This document shows, piece after piece, positions 26,656-35,487 of a stretch of 64,000 bases of DNA (position 1 is its first letter; the number at the start of each line of letters is the position of its first letter). The stretch lies in assembly GCF_019285735.1 (NCBI RefSeq), contig NZ_CP079107.1, positions 2,914,001 through 2,978,000 of the forward strand, given 5' to 3'. The notes under the pieces are model-generated. The model worked only from the letters and a program-made list of their open reading frames with translations, did not search any database and had not been told where the DNA came from. The translations under genes were made by a program, and so were the position numbers. Origin of the DNA: Paeniglutamicibacter sp. Y32M11 (GTDB lineage Bacteria > Actinomycetota > Actinomycetes > Actinomycetales > Micrococcaceae).

Positions 26656-27978
26656 ATGATGAACCAGCCATCCGCTCGGGTCGAACTGCCTAATCCGTTG
26701 GATCCCGAAGAAACCATGAGTCGCGATCAGATCGAATCGATCCAGCTCACTCGCCTGCAGGACACGCTGGCCTACGCCTACGACCGTGTCCCGTTGTACA
26801 AGGAAAAGTACGACACGGCCGGCGTGCACCCGAGCGATTTGAAGGAACTGGCCGACCTTGCCAAGTTCCCCTTTACCGAAAAAGAAGACCTTCGCAAGAC
26901 CTACCCGTTTGGCATGTTCGCCGTCCCGCAGCACGAGGTCGCCCGCATCCATGCCTCCTCCGGCACCACGGGGCGAGCCACGGTGGTCGGCTACACCCAA
27001 CAGGATTTGGATGACTGGGCCAAGTTGGGCGCTCGCTGCCTGCGCATCGCCGGTGTTAAGCCCGGATGGAAGGTTCACAACGCCTACGGCTACGGTCTGT
27101 TCACCGGCGGACTGGGTGCTCACGCCGCGGCCGAGCGCCTGGGCACCACGGTGATCCCGATGTCCGGCGGACAGACCGAGAAGCAAATCACGCTCATTCA
27201 GGACTTCGAGCCCGACGCCATCTTGTGCACGCCGACCTATCTGCTGACGATCGGCGATGCGATGAAGCGCGCCGGATTGGATCCGCGTAAAACCTCGTTG
27301 AAGACCGCCGTACTTGGCGCCGAACCCTGGACGCAGGAAATGCGTCACGAACTCGAGGTCATGTTCAACATCGACGCCTGCGACATCTACGGATTATCCG
27401 AAGTGATGGGCCCGGGTGTCGCCGGGGAATCAAATCAAACCAAGGACGGCAGCCACATCTGGGAGGATCATTTCCGCCCGGAGATCATTGATGCCTTTGA
27501 CCCGACCAAGGTCCTGGGCGACGGGGAGCACGGTGAGTTGGTCTTCACCTCGCTCACCAAGCAAGCGCTGCCGATCATCCGCTACCGCACCCACGACCTC
27601 ACGCGGTTGCTGCCCGGCTCCGCACGCCCGGGCCATCGCCGCATGGGACGTATCACCGGGCGCAGCGACGACATGATCATCCTGCGCGGGGTTAATCTCT
27701 TCCCCTCGCAGATCGAAGAGATCGCTCTGCGGATTGAGGGTCTCTCCCCGCACTTCCAGCTGGAGATCACCCGCCCCGGGCGCATGGACCAACTTGCCGT
27801 GCGCATTGAGCGTCGCGAGGAATGCAGCACCGAGCGGGCCCAGGTAGCTGCCAAGGAACTTGCCACTCAAATCAAGATCCATGTGGGTTCCTCCTGCGCC
27901 ATCGACGTCGTGGAGCCGGGCACACTAGCGCGCTCCTCGGGCAAGCTGCGCCGCATCTACGATCTGCGCAATAAATAG
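26656..27978 (+). CDS. paaK: Phenylacetate-CoA ligase PaaK
   Basis: A 440-residue AMP-forming ligase that activates phenylacetate with ATP and CoA, the entry step of the pathway. The ATP loop HASSGTTGRATVVGYT lies near residue 98, with DIYGLSEVMGPGVAGE as the adenylate-forming motif and the C-terminal AMP-binding extension (GRITGRSDDMIILRGVNLFP). Length is typical (about 435). Two adjacent ATG codons (26656 and 26659) follow AAGG; the second has better spacing. It follows paaI and ends at a stem-loop. Confidence 0.96.
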   Translation: MMNQPSARVELPNPLDPEETMSRDQIESIQLTRLQDTLAYAYDRVPLYKEKYDTAGVHPSDLKELADLAKFPFTEKEDLRKTYPFGMFAVPQHEVARIHASSGTTGRATVVGYTQQDLDDWAKLGARCLRIAGVKPGWKVHNAYGYGLFTGGLGAHAAAERLGTTVIPMSGGQTEKQITLIQDFEPDAILCTPTYLLTIGDAMKRAGLDPRKTSLKTAVLGAEPWTQEMRHELEVMFNIDACDIYGLSEVMGPGVAGESNQTKDGSHIWEDHFRPEIIDAFDPTKVLGDGEHGELVFTSLTKQALPIIRYRTHDLTRLLPGSARPGHRRMGRITGRSDDMIILRGVNLFPSQIEEIALRIEGLSPHFQLEITRPGRMDQLAVRIERREECSTERAQVAAKELATQIKIHVGSSCAIDVVEPGTLARSSGKLRRIYDLRNK

Positions 27979-28000
27979 CGCAGCGGACACCAACATGTGT

Positions 28001-28030
28001 GGGCGGGAGATGGGTCACCGTTTCCCGCCC
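28001..28030 (+). terminator. Terminator after paaK
   Basis: GGGCGGGA (28001-28008) pairs with TCCCGCCC (28023-28030), 22 bases after the paaK stop. It separates paaIK from the paaR promoter. Confidence 0.7.
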
Positions 28031-28061
28031 CTTGGTTTCTCACCCACCGCCATTTTCCGAC

Positions 28062-28075
28062 CGACCGATCGTGAG
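28062..28075. promoter_or_regulatory. Presumed PaaR operator upstream of paaR (autoregulation)
   Basis: CGACCGATCGTGAG contains GACCGATCGT, identical over ten bases to the paaZ site read on its minus strand. It lies 13 bases before the paaR ATG. The right half-site is poor, so binding may be weaker than at paaA and paaZ. Confidence 0.45.
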
Positions 28076-28088
28076 AGAATGAGCCATT

Positions 28089-28706
28089 ATGACTGTCAGC
28101 GTTAATAACTCTTCACCGACCAAGCGGGGACGTCCCGGATACGACCAGGACTCCGTGCTCTCCATCGCCGTGGAGCTATTCAACAAGCATGGCTTTGATG
28201 CCACTTCAATGGGCAAGCTCGCGGAGAGCCTGGGCATCAGCAAGTCCGCCATCTACCACCATGTTCCCTCCAAGGGTGACCTGCTGCGCTTGGCCCTCGA
28301 TGAGGCGCTGATTCCCCTAGAGGCCATCGTCGAGGACGAGCGTGCCACCGTTGGCACCGCGGAAGAGCGCCTGAAGTTCTTCCTCCGCTCCACGATTCAG
28401 GTCCTCGTTAAACGTCAGAGGTACGTGACGCTGCTGCTTCGACTGCGCGGCAATACCGAGATTGAACGTGATGCCCTGGAACGCCGCCGCGCGGTGGACC
28501 GCCGGGTATCGGACCTTGTGGTCCAGGCCCAGCAAGAGGGCTCCCTGCGAAGCGACATCGATGCGCGCACCACCACGCGCCTACTCTTTGGCACCATCAA
28601 CTCGCTGGTCGAGTGGTTCAGGGAAGATGGAAACGTCACAGCCGAACAGGTCGAAGAGCACGCCATCACCATGATGTTTGATGGATTACACAGGAACACG
28701 AAATAG
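28089..28706 (+). CDS. paaR: TetR family regulator PaaR
   Basis: A 205-residue TetR repressor. The N-terminal helix-turn-helix is at residues ~15-60 (SVLSIAVELFNKHGFDATSM, then LGISKSAIYHHVPSKGDLLR); the rest is the ligand-binding helical domain. In other actinobacteria and Thermus, PaaR represses paa genes and is released by phenylacetyl-CoA. Its position next to paaK and the shared palindromes upstream of paaA, paaI, paaR, paaZ and paaJ support that role here. ATG 28089 gives an N-terminal arm of normal length. Confidence 0.88.
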   Translation: MTVSVNNSSPTKRGRPGYDQDSVLSIAVELFNKHGFDATSMGKLAESLGISKSAIYHHVPSKGDLLRLALDEALIPLEAIVEDERATVGTAEERLKFFLRSTIQVLVKRQRYVTLLLRLRGNTEIERDALERRRAVDRRVSDLVVQAQQEGSLRSDIDARTTTRLLFGTINSLVEWFREDGNVTAEQVEEHAITMMFDGLHRNTK

Positions 28707-28776
28707 GGTACGTCTCAGCAAGTCGCGCTACGATCAGTAGCTGAGGCAGCACAACGCACCCCCACCGTTTTTCTTT

Positions 28777-29499
28777 GTGAATAGGCAGTCATTCTTCGTG
28801 GACGTAATTTTTTACAATCTTTTTTCTCAGGCACCCGGGACCGATTCCGGCACTCAGGTAGCACTCTTTGCGATTTCGACCCTGCTCAGCTGCATTGCTC
28901 TGGTGGTGCTGGCCCGAGGCAATGATCTCGGCTGGTGGGCCCAGATTCTGGCGATCTTCGCTGGCCCATTGGTGATCGCGCTGCAGTACGAAGCCTCGTT
29001 ACTGTTCTACGCGGTGCCGGCATTGCTCGCTGCGGCCTTCGGTCTCTGGCGGTTCTCCCGCTTTGAAGCGTCGGGGAAGTTTGGCCGCAAGGTCATCGTC
29101 CAAGGATTCAGCATCAAGTCGCTGCTGATCGGCCTAGCCTTCGTCGTCATCTTCACCGCCCTGCGCATGGGCCGCATGCTGACCGAAGGATTTATCTTCG
29201 GCGACGGAAACGCTTCGATCTGGATGTCGTTTATCGCCGAGGCAACTCTGGTGGTTGCCTTCATCGGCATCGCCTGCGGATACCGCTGGGCGTGGTTGGC
29301 TGCCACCGTTGCTGGCATCGTTTATGTCGCGGTGCTCTTCGGCAACAATCCGGCGCTCGCACTGCTGGGGCTCAACGTCTTCCAGGCTTTGGTCGGCATC
29401 TACGGTTGGATTTCCTGGCGCTCCCTGCCCGTGGCCGGTAGCGCGGATACTGCCGCCGCAGCAGACGTGAAGTACCCGCCGAGCCCGTACTCCGCTTAG
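28777..29499 (+). CDS. Multispan membrane protein, PnuC-like (nicotinamide riboside/mononucleotide transporter family)
   Basis: A ~240-residue protein with seven or eight hydrophobic helices. The C-terminal NVFQALVGIYGWISWRSL resembles the last helix of PnuC transporters (Y-G-W-x-x-W), which move nicotinamide riboside down its gradient. The rest is less typical, so another vitamin-type transporter is possible. The start is uncertain: GTG 28777 is the first codon, GTG 28798 an alternative, and neither has a strong ribosome-binding site. It has 70 bases to paaR upstream and a strong terminator downstream. Confidence 0.5.
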   Translation: MNRQSFFVDVIFYNLFSQAPGTDSGTQVALFAISTLLSCIALVVLARGNDLGWWAQILAIFAGPLVIALQYEASLLFYAVPALLAAAFGLWRFSRFEASGKFGRKVIVQGFSIKSLLIGLAFVVIFTALRMGRMLTEGFIFGDGNASIWMSFIAEATLVVAFIGIACGYRWAWLAATVAGIVYVAVLFGNNPALALLGLNVFQALVGIYGWISWRSLPVAGSADTAAAADVKYPPSPYSA

Positions 29500-29526
29500 C
29501 CAAGAACCTCGGCCACAACGTCGAAT

Positions 29527-29561
29527 CTAGGGACCCCAGCCATTGGCGCTGGGGTCCCTAG
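29527..29561. terminator. Bidirectional terminator
   Basis: CTAGGGACCCCAGC and GCTGGGGTCCCTAG form a perfect 14-bp stem with a seven-base loop between the convergent PnuC-like gene and the GNAT gene. Confidence 0.9.
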
Positions 29562-29571
29562 TTGTATGGCG

Positions 29572-30159
29572 CTACGCTGACATGTTCACGATCTCGAGCG
29601 CGGTGATCTGAGGTGCTGGATCGGTACGTAGTCGTGCGAGCGTCTGCACGTCAAAGCGCACAGGCTCCCCCATTTCGTTGAGGTACATGAGCTTTTCTCG
29701 CTCCAGCCCTTCAACGAGGAAGCCGGCCGCCATCGCCACCCTCCCCGATACGGGGTTGTTGGTGCGGTGAGCCAATTCCAGACGGTGCAGGCCTAGGGTC
29801 TCGAAGCAGTGCTCGGCCAGCGTCGCTAGCGCCGCCGAAGCCAGACCCTTTCCTCGCCCAAGAGGTGAGACCCAATAGGAGATCCACGCAGTTTGGTGAC
29901 GCCGATCAATGGCACCCGCCATGACATGGCCCAATGCCATTCCGCCGCAGTCGATGGCAAAGGCCGCAACGTGGGAGCCATCGGGTTCGAGCCAGGGTGC
30001 CAGCCAACGTCTGGCCGCCTCCTCACCGTTGATGGGTTCGGCAGCCTGTGCGGCCATGTCATCGGCGTCAAAAGCGGCGATGACTGCCTGAACGTCGGCG
30101 GCCGAGTCCGTCCAGGGACGCAAGCGGGCACCTGTTGCGGGTTTCTCTTCCATGCTCAT
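29572..30159 (-). CDS. GNAT family N-acetyltransferase (RimJ/RimL-like)
   Basis: A 195-residue acetyltransferase of the acetyltransf_3 type. WISYWVSPLGRGKGLASAAL (residues ~110-130) is the acetyl-CoA loop, followed by LGLHRLELAHRTNNPVSGRV and AMAAGFLVEGLEREKLMYLN, the pattern of ribosomal-protein or small-molecule acetyltransferases. It starts at ATG 30159 or ATG 30153. The substrate is unknown. Confidence 0.85.
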   Translation of the reverse strand: MSMEEKPATGARLRPWTDSAADVQAVIAAFDADDMAAQAAEPINGEEAARRWLAPWLEPDGSHVAAFAIDCGGMALGHVMAGAIDRRHQTAWISYWVSPLGRGKGLASAALATLAEHCFETLGLHRLELAHRTNNPVSGRVAMAAGFLVEGLEREKLMYLNEMGEPVRFDVQTLARLRTDPAPQITALEIVNMSA

Positions 30160-30510
30160 GAAACCACCCTAGCCGCGGAATTTTGCCGCGGCCTCCTCAC
30201 TCATGCTCAACAACGCCGACGGGCAACAAACAGGCCGCACCCCCCGCCGTGGTCGCCGTTAAAAAATCGCACCGGGGCATCCATGCCAGAGTGCGGGCAA
30301 GCAAATCGGGAGATTTCGCGATGAAAACAAGTCATTGTGATCAACGACCCAATATGACAGAAGCGTTTCGTCCCATAATGCTGGCTTGTGGCGCGCATCA
30401 TGTACATTTGCTGAAACTTGAGAATTCGTTCGACACTGTGCGGCACAACGTAGTACCGCACACTGCAACACTTGTCCCGCACTCCACGGAGACAGCAAGG
30501 AGCACACGCC
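30160..30510. other. Divergent intergenic region upstream of the ThDP enzyme
   Basis: About 350 bases without a gene. It carries a separated inverted repeat at 30437-30462 (listed on its own) close to the ThDP enzyme start, and otherwise nothing I can name. Confidence 0.4.
30437..30462. promoter_or_regulatory. Separated inverted repeat, candidate operator
   Basis: TGTGCGG (30437-30443) and CCGCACA (30456-30462) are perfect inverted half-sites 12 bases apart, about 50 bases before the ThDP enzyme start. The spacing suits a dimeric regulator, but no regulator gene is adjacent. Confidence 0.45.
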
Positions 30511-32187
30511 ATGAGCGCCCAAACGCTAGAAGTACAGACCGACGCCCAGAATACGGCCAAGAAATCTGCCGGCCACATCATTGTGGACACCCTGGTGGCC
30601 CATGGTGTCGAGCGCACCTACGTGATTCCGGGGGAAAGCTACCTCGAGGTTCTCGATGGGCTGCACCATTCCCCCATCGAAACCATCGTCTGCCGCCACG
30701 AGGGCGGCGCCGCCTACATGGCCGAGGCCGACGGCAAGATGCACCAGCGCCCCGGCATCGCCATGGTGACCCGCGGACCCGGCGCGGCCAACGCCCACGT
30801 GGGTCTGCACACCGCATGGCAGGACTCGACGCCGATGGTCCTCTTTGTCGGCCTGATCCCCTTCGCCCACCGTGACCGCGAGGCCTTCCAAGAATTCGAC
30901 ATCAAGGGCTGGTTTGATACCGGCGCCAAGCGCGTGATGGTTCTTGACCACCCGGAACGCGCCTCGGAGATTGTTGCCGAGGCCATGTTCGCCGCCATGA
31001 GCGGTCGCCCGGGCCCCGTCGTTGTTGGCCTCCCCGAAGACATCATTCGCGAAATGGTCGATTCCACCTTGCACCCGGTCATCCCCGTGGCCACCGGCGG
31101 CATGACGGTTACCGACTGGAAGCAGCTCAAGGCCGCCCTGGAAGAATCCACCAAGCCGCTGTTTGTACTGGGCGGCAATGACTGGACCCAGGAAGGCACC
31201 ACCGCACTGACCTCGTGGCTCGAAGAGCACCACTTGCCCGCGGCCGTCGAGTGGCGTTGCGAAGGAACCATCCCCTTTAGCTCCCCGTCCTATGTTGGCC
31301 CGATCGGCTATGGCCGTCCGAAGCCCACCTATGACCTACTCGAGGAAACCGATCTGCTGGTCTTCGTGGGCACCGTCCCGGGAGATGTGATCACCGATGG
31401 TTTCTTGGTGCGTCAGGATTGGTCCAAGAAGAACTTCTTGGTCACCATCGACCCGTCGCTGCGCGGTCGTTCGGGCCCGGTGTCACACCAGATCGTTTCC
31501 AAGCCCGACGTTTTCGTGCGCGACCTGGTCATGATGGATCTGGCCGACAAACCGGAATGGAAGTCCTTCACCGATCGCATGCGCGGCGAGCAGGAAAAGT
31601 TTGCCGTATTGCCCTCCGCCGCTCCCACCGATGGCCAGGCACGCATGGACACCATGATGGCCAACCTAGTGACCGGCCTACCGCACGACGCCATGATCAC
31701 CCTGGGTGCCGGCGAGCACACGAACTGGGCACACCGCTACTTCCCGACCGAGGTCTACGCGGCCATGATTTCGGCACGAAACGGTTCCATGGGCTACTCG
31801 GTGCCCTCGGCCATTGCCGCTTCACTGAACTTCCCGGGCCGCCGCGTCGTTACGATTGCCGGTGACGGTGAGTTCCTCATGAACGGCCAGGAATTGGCCA
31901 CCGCCGCACAGTACGGTGCCACCCCGCTGGTCATCGTGATGGACAACCAGGAATACGGCACCATCCGTACCCACCAGGAACGCCACTACCCCGAACGCAT
32001 TTCCGGTACCCAGCTCAAGAACCCCGACTTCGCCCTGATGGCCCAGGCCTTTGGTGGATTCGGGGTTCGCGTCGAGAAAGACAGCGACATCCCGGCAGCA
32101 CTGCAGGCGGCCCTTGAAGCGATTGATGAGAAGGGCCAGTTCGCCCTCATCCACCTGATCGTGGAACAGCGCGTCAAGGCCTACTAG
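30511..32187 (+). CDS. Thiamine diphosphate-dependent enzyme, acetolactate synthase-like
   Basis: A 558-residue enzyme with the three-domain ThDP fold. The catalytic glutamate motif CRHEGGAAYMAEADGK (residues ~60-75) and GDGEFLMNGQELATAAQYGA with following VIVMDNQEYGTI (~450-485) form the cofactor and Mg2+ site. It resembles the catalytic subunit of acetolactate synthase, but no regulatory subunit gene follows and the branched-chain pathway genes are absent, so a different 2-oxoacid decarboxylase or carboligase is possible. AAGGAG precedes ATG 30511. It is monocistronic, with a candidate operator upstream and a strong terminator downstream. Confidence 0.75.
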   Translation: MSAQTLEVQTDAQNTAKKSAGHIIVDTLVAHGVERTYVIPGESYLEVLDGLHHSPIETIVCRHEGGAAYMAEADGKMHQRPGIAMVTRGPGAANAHVGLHTAWQDSTPMVLFVGLIPFAHRDREAFQEFDIKGWFDTGAKRVMVLDHPERASEIVAEAMFAAMSGRPGPVVVGLPEDIIREMVDSTLHPVIPVATGGMTVTDWKQLKAALEESTKPLFVLGGNDWTQEGTTALTSWLEEHHLPAAVEWRCEGTIPFSSPSYVGPIGYGRPKPTYDLLEETDLLVFVGTVPGDVITDGFLVRQDWSKKNFLVTIDPSLRGRSGPVSHQIVSKPDVFVRDLVMMDLADKPEWKSFTDRMRGEQEKFAVLPSAAPTDGQARMDTMMANLVTGLPHDAMITLGAGEHTNWAHRYFPTEVYAAMISARNGSMGYSVPSAIAASLNFPGRRVVTIAGDGEFLMNGQELATAAQYGATPLVIVMDNQEYGTIRTHQERHYPERISGTQLKNPDFALMAQAFGGFGVRVEKDSDIPAALQAALEAIDEKGQFALIHLIVEQRVKAY

Positions 32188-32205
32188 GCTCGCTGCGCTC
32201 ATTTT

Positions 32206-32273
32206 GCGAAGGCCCATCTCCCCCACCGATTTCTATGAAAGCGGGCTGGGTGAGATGGGCCTTCGCGTTTTTT
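32206..32273 (+). terminator. Rho-independent terminator after the ThDP enzyme gene
   Basis: GCGAAGGCCCATCTC (32206-32220) pairs with GAGATGGGCCTTCGC (32252-32266) and is followed by GTTTTTTT, a classic intrinsic terminator. Confidence 0.92.
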
Positions 32274-32299
32274 GTCTCTGATGGTTCTCCTGATCGGAG

Positions 32300-32842
32300 A
32301 TGCGGCAGCTTCCCGCCCTCGATAGATGGCTCGAAGATCTGGGCTTCTCGGGCTGCCAGCACCCCAGAACTTGGCTTCTCATGTGGGTCTCATCAATATC
32401 GGCAATACTGGTTGTCATGGGATTGGGAAGATGGGGCAAGTGGGCGGCCGGATTGGCTGCCCTTTTGGTGTTGGGGTTCACCGCCTTTTGGGTATCCTCC
32501 GAATTATCCAATCCACCGTCGGTAAATCTGGGTCCCGCGATCACGCTCGAGCCTGGCACGGCAACGGCCAGCCCGACGCCTTCGCCGACCCCGGCCTCGC
32601 CTTCGCCCTCATCGACTAAGCCCAGCCCATCACCGTCGACCAATTCAGCCACTCCCTCAACTTCCGCAGCGCCTAAAACCACCTCGAAGCCGAAGTCCAC
32701 CCCCGCGCCCAAGACGACTTCCAAGCCGAAGTCCACGCCATTGCCGACCAAGCGGGCCCCGGTAAAACCGCTTCCGCCCTCCGACGCGGACGACGACGAT
32801 GACGGCGATGACGATGACGACGGGGATGACGCTGATGATTAG
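32300..32842 (+). CDS. Membrane protein with a Ser/Thr/Pro/Lys-rich linker and an aspartate-rich tail
   Basis: A ~180-residue protein of unknown family. Residues ~27-65 hold two hydrophobic helices (LLMWVSSISAILVVMGLG and AAGLAALLVLGFTAFWVSS). A low-complexity region rich in Ser, Pro and Thr follows, then two copies of APKTTSKPKSTP, and finally the acidic tail DADDDDDGDDDDDGDDADD. The start is uncertain (ATG 32300 or ATG 32381). The last codons overlap the ATG of the histidine kinase gene by eight bases, so the two are translationally coupled. The acidic tail could bind divalent cations or basic partners; that is a guess from composition. Confidence 0.6.
   Translation: MRQLPALDRWLEDLGFSGCQHPRTWLLMWVSSISAILVVMGLGRWGKWAAGLAALLVLGFTAFWVSSELSNPPSVNLGPAITLEPGTATASPTPSPTPASPSPSSTKPSPSPSTNSATPSTSAAPKTTSKPKSTPAPKTTSKPKSTPLPTKRAPVKPLPPSDADDDDDGDDDDDGDDADD
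32669..32740 (+). repeat. Two tandem 36-bp coding repeats
   Basis: Units at 32669-32704 and 32705-32740 both encode APKTTSKPKSTP. They differ at several third codon positions, so selection appears to act on the peptide rather than the DNA. They lie in the linker of the acidic-tailed membrane protein. Confidence 0.75.
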
Positions 32843-34349
32843 TCTCAAGGATCCCGTTCGGTTGCTGTCTGCTACAAAGAAAAAGGAATGGACCCCGCGC
32901 CGCGGATTCTCTGTACGCACCCGTGTGCTGGCCGGCATGCTCGGGTTAATCACGCTAGCCTTCGCAGTCACCGGAACGGTGGTCTACCTCTTGCAGGTTA
33001 GCTCCATGGATGCGCGTATTGATGACTCACTCAAGCGCAGCGTGCAGGAATTCCAAGTCCTGACCGATCGAAGCAGCCAGATGGCGACAACCGTCGAACC
33101 GCTCACGGCCGAGGCACTGCTGTATGCCGCCATGCAACAGACCTTGCCCGCGAAAAATGAGGGAATGTTGAGTCTGCTTAACGGTTCGGTGCGCTGGACA
33201 GCCCCCGAAATTGTGAAGATGCGTCCGGAGAATGACCCCGGGTTCATCGACTGGGCAGTGCATCGGGCCCCAACCGATCGCGTGATGCTTCAGACGGTGC
33301 CGACCAGTCAATCCGTCTATCGCGTGGTGAGCATCCCGCTGTCCCTTGAACGTGATGAATCGACTCCCCACCTGTTCTTTGCCTACGACTACACGGCCGA
33401 GAAGCGCGCTTTGAATCAGGGCTTCATGATGTACCTGTTGGTCGGGCTCGTCATTCTGCTGGGAGCCGGAGCCGTCGGCTGGCTACTGGTTGGCCGCCTG
33501 TTGCGCCCCGTTACGCTATTGCGCGACACCGCCCGGCAGATCTCCGAATCCGATCTGTCCCAGCGCATCGAAGTGGTTGGCCGGGATGATTTGGCTGAGC
33601 TCACGATCACCGTCAACGCCATGCTGGACCGCGTTCAAAACGCGATGATCTCCAAACGCCAGCTCCTGGACGATGTTGGCCACGAGCTCCGAACGCCCGT
33701 CACCGTGATCCAGGGTCATTTGGAACTGATGGATGTTAATGACCCCCATGATGTTGACCAGGCACGTGAGATCGCGATGGCGGAACTGGACAGAATGTCT
33801 TTCCTCATCAATGATCTGGTCACCCTCGCCACCTCCAACAGCGACGGCTTTGTCCAGCTCGCACCCACCAATGTCGGAACCCTGCTCGATGACTTACTGG
33901 ACAAGGCCCGAACGCTTGGTCAGCGTAATTGGCGCATTGGAAACCGGGTGGAGGCCACCGCCAATCTTGATGCCCAGCGCATCACCCAAGCGATGCTTCA
34001 GTTGTGTTCCAACGCGGTGAAATTCTCCACCGTCGGGTCCACAATTACTTTCGGAACTAACATCGCCACCGACCAGCACAACGGATCGGTACTGCGTTTC
34101 TGGGTACGCGATGAGGGAATCGGCATAGATGTATCCGACCAAGATCGCATCTTTGAACGGTTCGGACGCGGCCAGAATTCCAAACGAACCGAAGGTTCGG
34201 GCCTGGGTTTGAACATTGTCTCGGCCATCGCCGAAGCTCACCGGGGAACCGTTGGGGTCAGCTCGGATGTCGGCATCGGTTCAACCTTCGTCATAGAGAT
34301 CCCCACAACCTTGCAGAAAGAAGAAGATGAGCCGAATACTGATCATTGA
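32835..34349 (+). CDS. Two-component sensor histidine kinase
   Basis: A 504-residue membrane kinase. TM1 is at ~31-53 and TM2 at ~199-222, enclosing an extracytoplasmic sensor of ~145 residues. A HAMP domain follows (~222-275), then a dimerisation domain with the phosphoacceptor in VGHELRTPVTV (His283) and an ATPase domain with DEGIGID and GSGLGLNIVSAIAEAH. ATG 32835 overlaps the preceding gene, and the 3' end overlaps the response regulator by 23 bases. The signal is unknown; the coupled acidic-tailed protein may be part of the sensing unit. Confidence 0.92.
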   Translation: MISLKDPVRLLSATKKKEWTPRRGFSVRTRVLAGMLGLITLAFAVTGTVVYLLQVSSMDARIDDSLKRSVQEFQVLTDRSSQMATTVEPLTAEALLYAAMQQTLPAKNEGMLSLLNGSVRWTAPEIVKMRPENDPGFIDWAVHRAPTDRVMLQTVPTSQSVYRVVSIPLSLERDESTPHLFFAYDYTAEKRALNQGFMMYLLVGLVILLGAGAVGWLLVGRLLRPVTLLRDTARQISESDLSQRIEVVGRDDLAELTITVNAMLDRVQNAMISKRQLLDDVGHELRTPVTVIQGHLELMDVNDPHDVDQAREIAMAELDRMSFLINDLVTLATSNSDGFVQLAPTNVGTLLDDLLDKARTLGQRNWRIGNRVEATANLDAQRITQAMLQLCSNAVKFSTVGSTITFGTNIATDQHNGSVLRFWVRDEGIGIDVSDQDRIFERFGRGQNSKRTEGSGLGLNIVSAIAEAHRGTVGVSSDVGIGSTFVIEIPTTLQKEEDEPNTDH

Positions 34350-34995
34350 GGACGAAAGTCGGATTAGCTCCTTTGTTGCCAAGGGACTCAAGGCCGCCGG
34401 CTATATACCTACGGTGGCCGACACGGGCAAGGAGGGTGGCTATCTGGCCCAAATTGGCGACTTCGAACTCATCATCCTTGATATCGGGCTGCCCGACGAG
34501 GACGGATTCTCCGTCCTGTCACGCATTCGAAGCACCAACATTGACACCCCTGTCATCATCCTGACTGCCAGGTCGAGCATCGAGGACACCGTGGCGGGGC
34601 TCGAGGGTGGAGCGGATGACTACATGGCTAAGCCATTCCGCTTCGAAGAACTCTTGGCCAGGGTCCGCCTGCGGTTACGTCCGCAGGCCACCGCCATGGA
34701 AGACCAAGTGATACGTGTGGGACCACTGGAACTCAATTGTGGCAGCCGCCGCACGCGCTTGAACGGTCAGGAGATTGACCTGTCCGCCAGGGAATTCGGT
34801 CTGGCCGAGGCCTTCATGCGGAACCCGGGCCAGGTCCTCAGCCGGGAGCAGCTGCTCTCCCGCGTGTGGGGCTACGACTTTGACCCCGGATCCAACGTAG
34901 TGGACGTCTACGTGCGCTATCTGCGCAACAAATTGGGCGCAGAATGGTTCACCACGGTTCGGGGTATGGGTTATCGCTTCGAGGACCCTTCCTAA
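34327..34995 (+). CDS. OmpR-family response regulator
   Basis: A 222-residue regulator. The receiver domain has the acidic pocket IIEDE, the phosphoacceptor Asp52 in LILDIGLPDEDG, and the switch Thr and Lys in LTARSS and MAKPFRFEELLAR. The C-terminal winged helix (residues ~130-222) ends VRYLRNKLGAEWFTTVRGMG, standard for the OmpR/PhoB group. It starts inside the kinase gene, which marks them as a cognate pair. Confidence 0.93.
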   Translation: MSRILIIEDESRISSFVAKGLKAAGYIPTVADTGKEGGYLAQIGDFELIILDIGLPDEDGFSVLSRIRSTNIDTPVIILTARSSIEDTVAGLEGGADDYMAKPFRFEELLARVRLRLRPQATAMEDQVIRVGPLELNCGSRRTRLNGQEIDLSAREFGLAEAFMRNPGQVLSREQLLSRVWGYDFDPGSNVVDVYVRYLRNKLGAEWFTTVRGMGYRFEDPS

Positions 34996-35060
34996 AAAGG
35001 CTCCTCATCCCGGTGGCATGATCCGCTGATCACCGACGGATCATCCCAAAATGACGACTG

Positions 35061-35090
35061 CGATGACCCAACATGGAGGTTGGGTCATCG
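35061..35090 (+). terminator. Terminator after the two-component operon
   Basis: CGATGACCCAAC (35061-35072) pairs perfectly with GTTGGGTCATCG (35079-35090) around a six-base loop, 65 bases after the response regulator stop. Confidence 0.75.
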
Positions 35091-35154
35091 CGCCAGCAAT
35101 TGAATTATCCCGAGAATGATGTCTTGCGCAAACGGCAGATCGATTCCCCATTAG

Positions 35155-35487
35155 TCAATCTTGCGGAGCCCGATCGTCAAGGCTTTCACGCAACATTCGC
35201 AGGTTTCTTGAGGAGTACTTCAGTCGCTCAAAGAAGCCAAGGCCTACAAGAAGTGGATGCCCTTTCCATAAAATTCCCGGAGCTAAGAGCGCGCCGGCAA
35301 TCCCTGAAATTCCAAACAGCGTCGACTGGTTTGAATTCAGTGCAGGAATAAGGTTGATGAAGTAGATGCACGCTAGTAGAACTACCGTTGCTGCGATCAT
35401 TGGCAGCAAGCGGAATTTGGGGATCTGAGTGCTTGTCCAGAGCATGCCTACGGACAGCCCAACGATTATTATCAAGGCGTAGCTCAT
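35155..35487 (-). CDS. Small membrane protein of unknown function
   Basis: A 110-residue protein with three hydrophobic helices (SYALIIIVGLSVGMLWTS, LLPMIAATVVLLACIYFIN, and GISGIAGALLAPGILW) and a basic C-terminal cytoplasmic tail (RLKYSSRNLRMLRES). I recognise no family. ATG 35487 is the only sensible start. It is convergent with the two-component operon. Confidence 0.5.
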   Translation of the reverse strand: MSYALIIIVGLSVGMLWTSTQIPKFRLLPMIAATVVLLACIYFINLIPALNSNQSTLFGISGIAGALLAPGILWKGHPLLVGLGFFERLKYSSRNLRMLRESLDDRAPQD

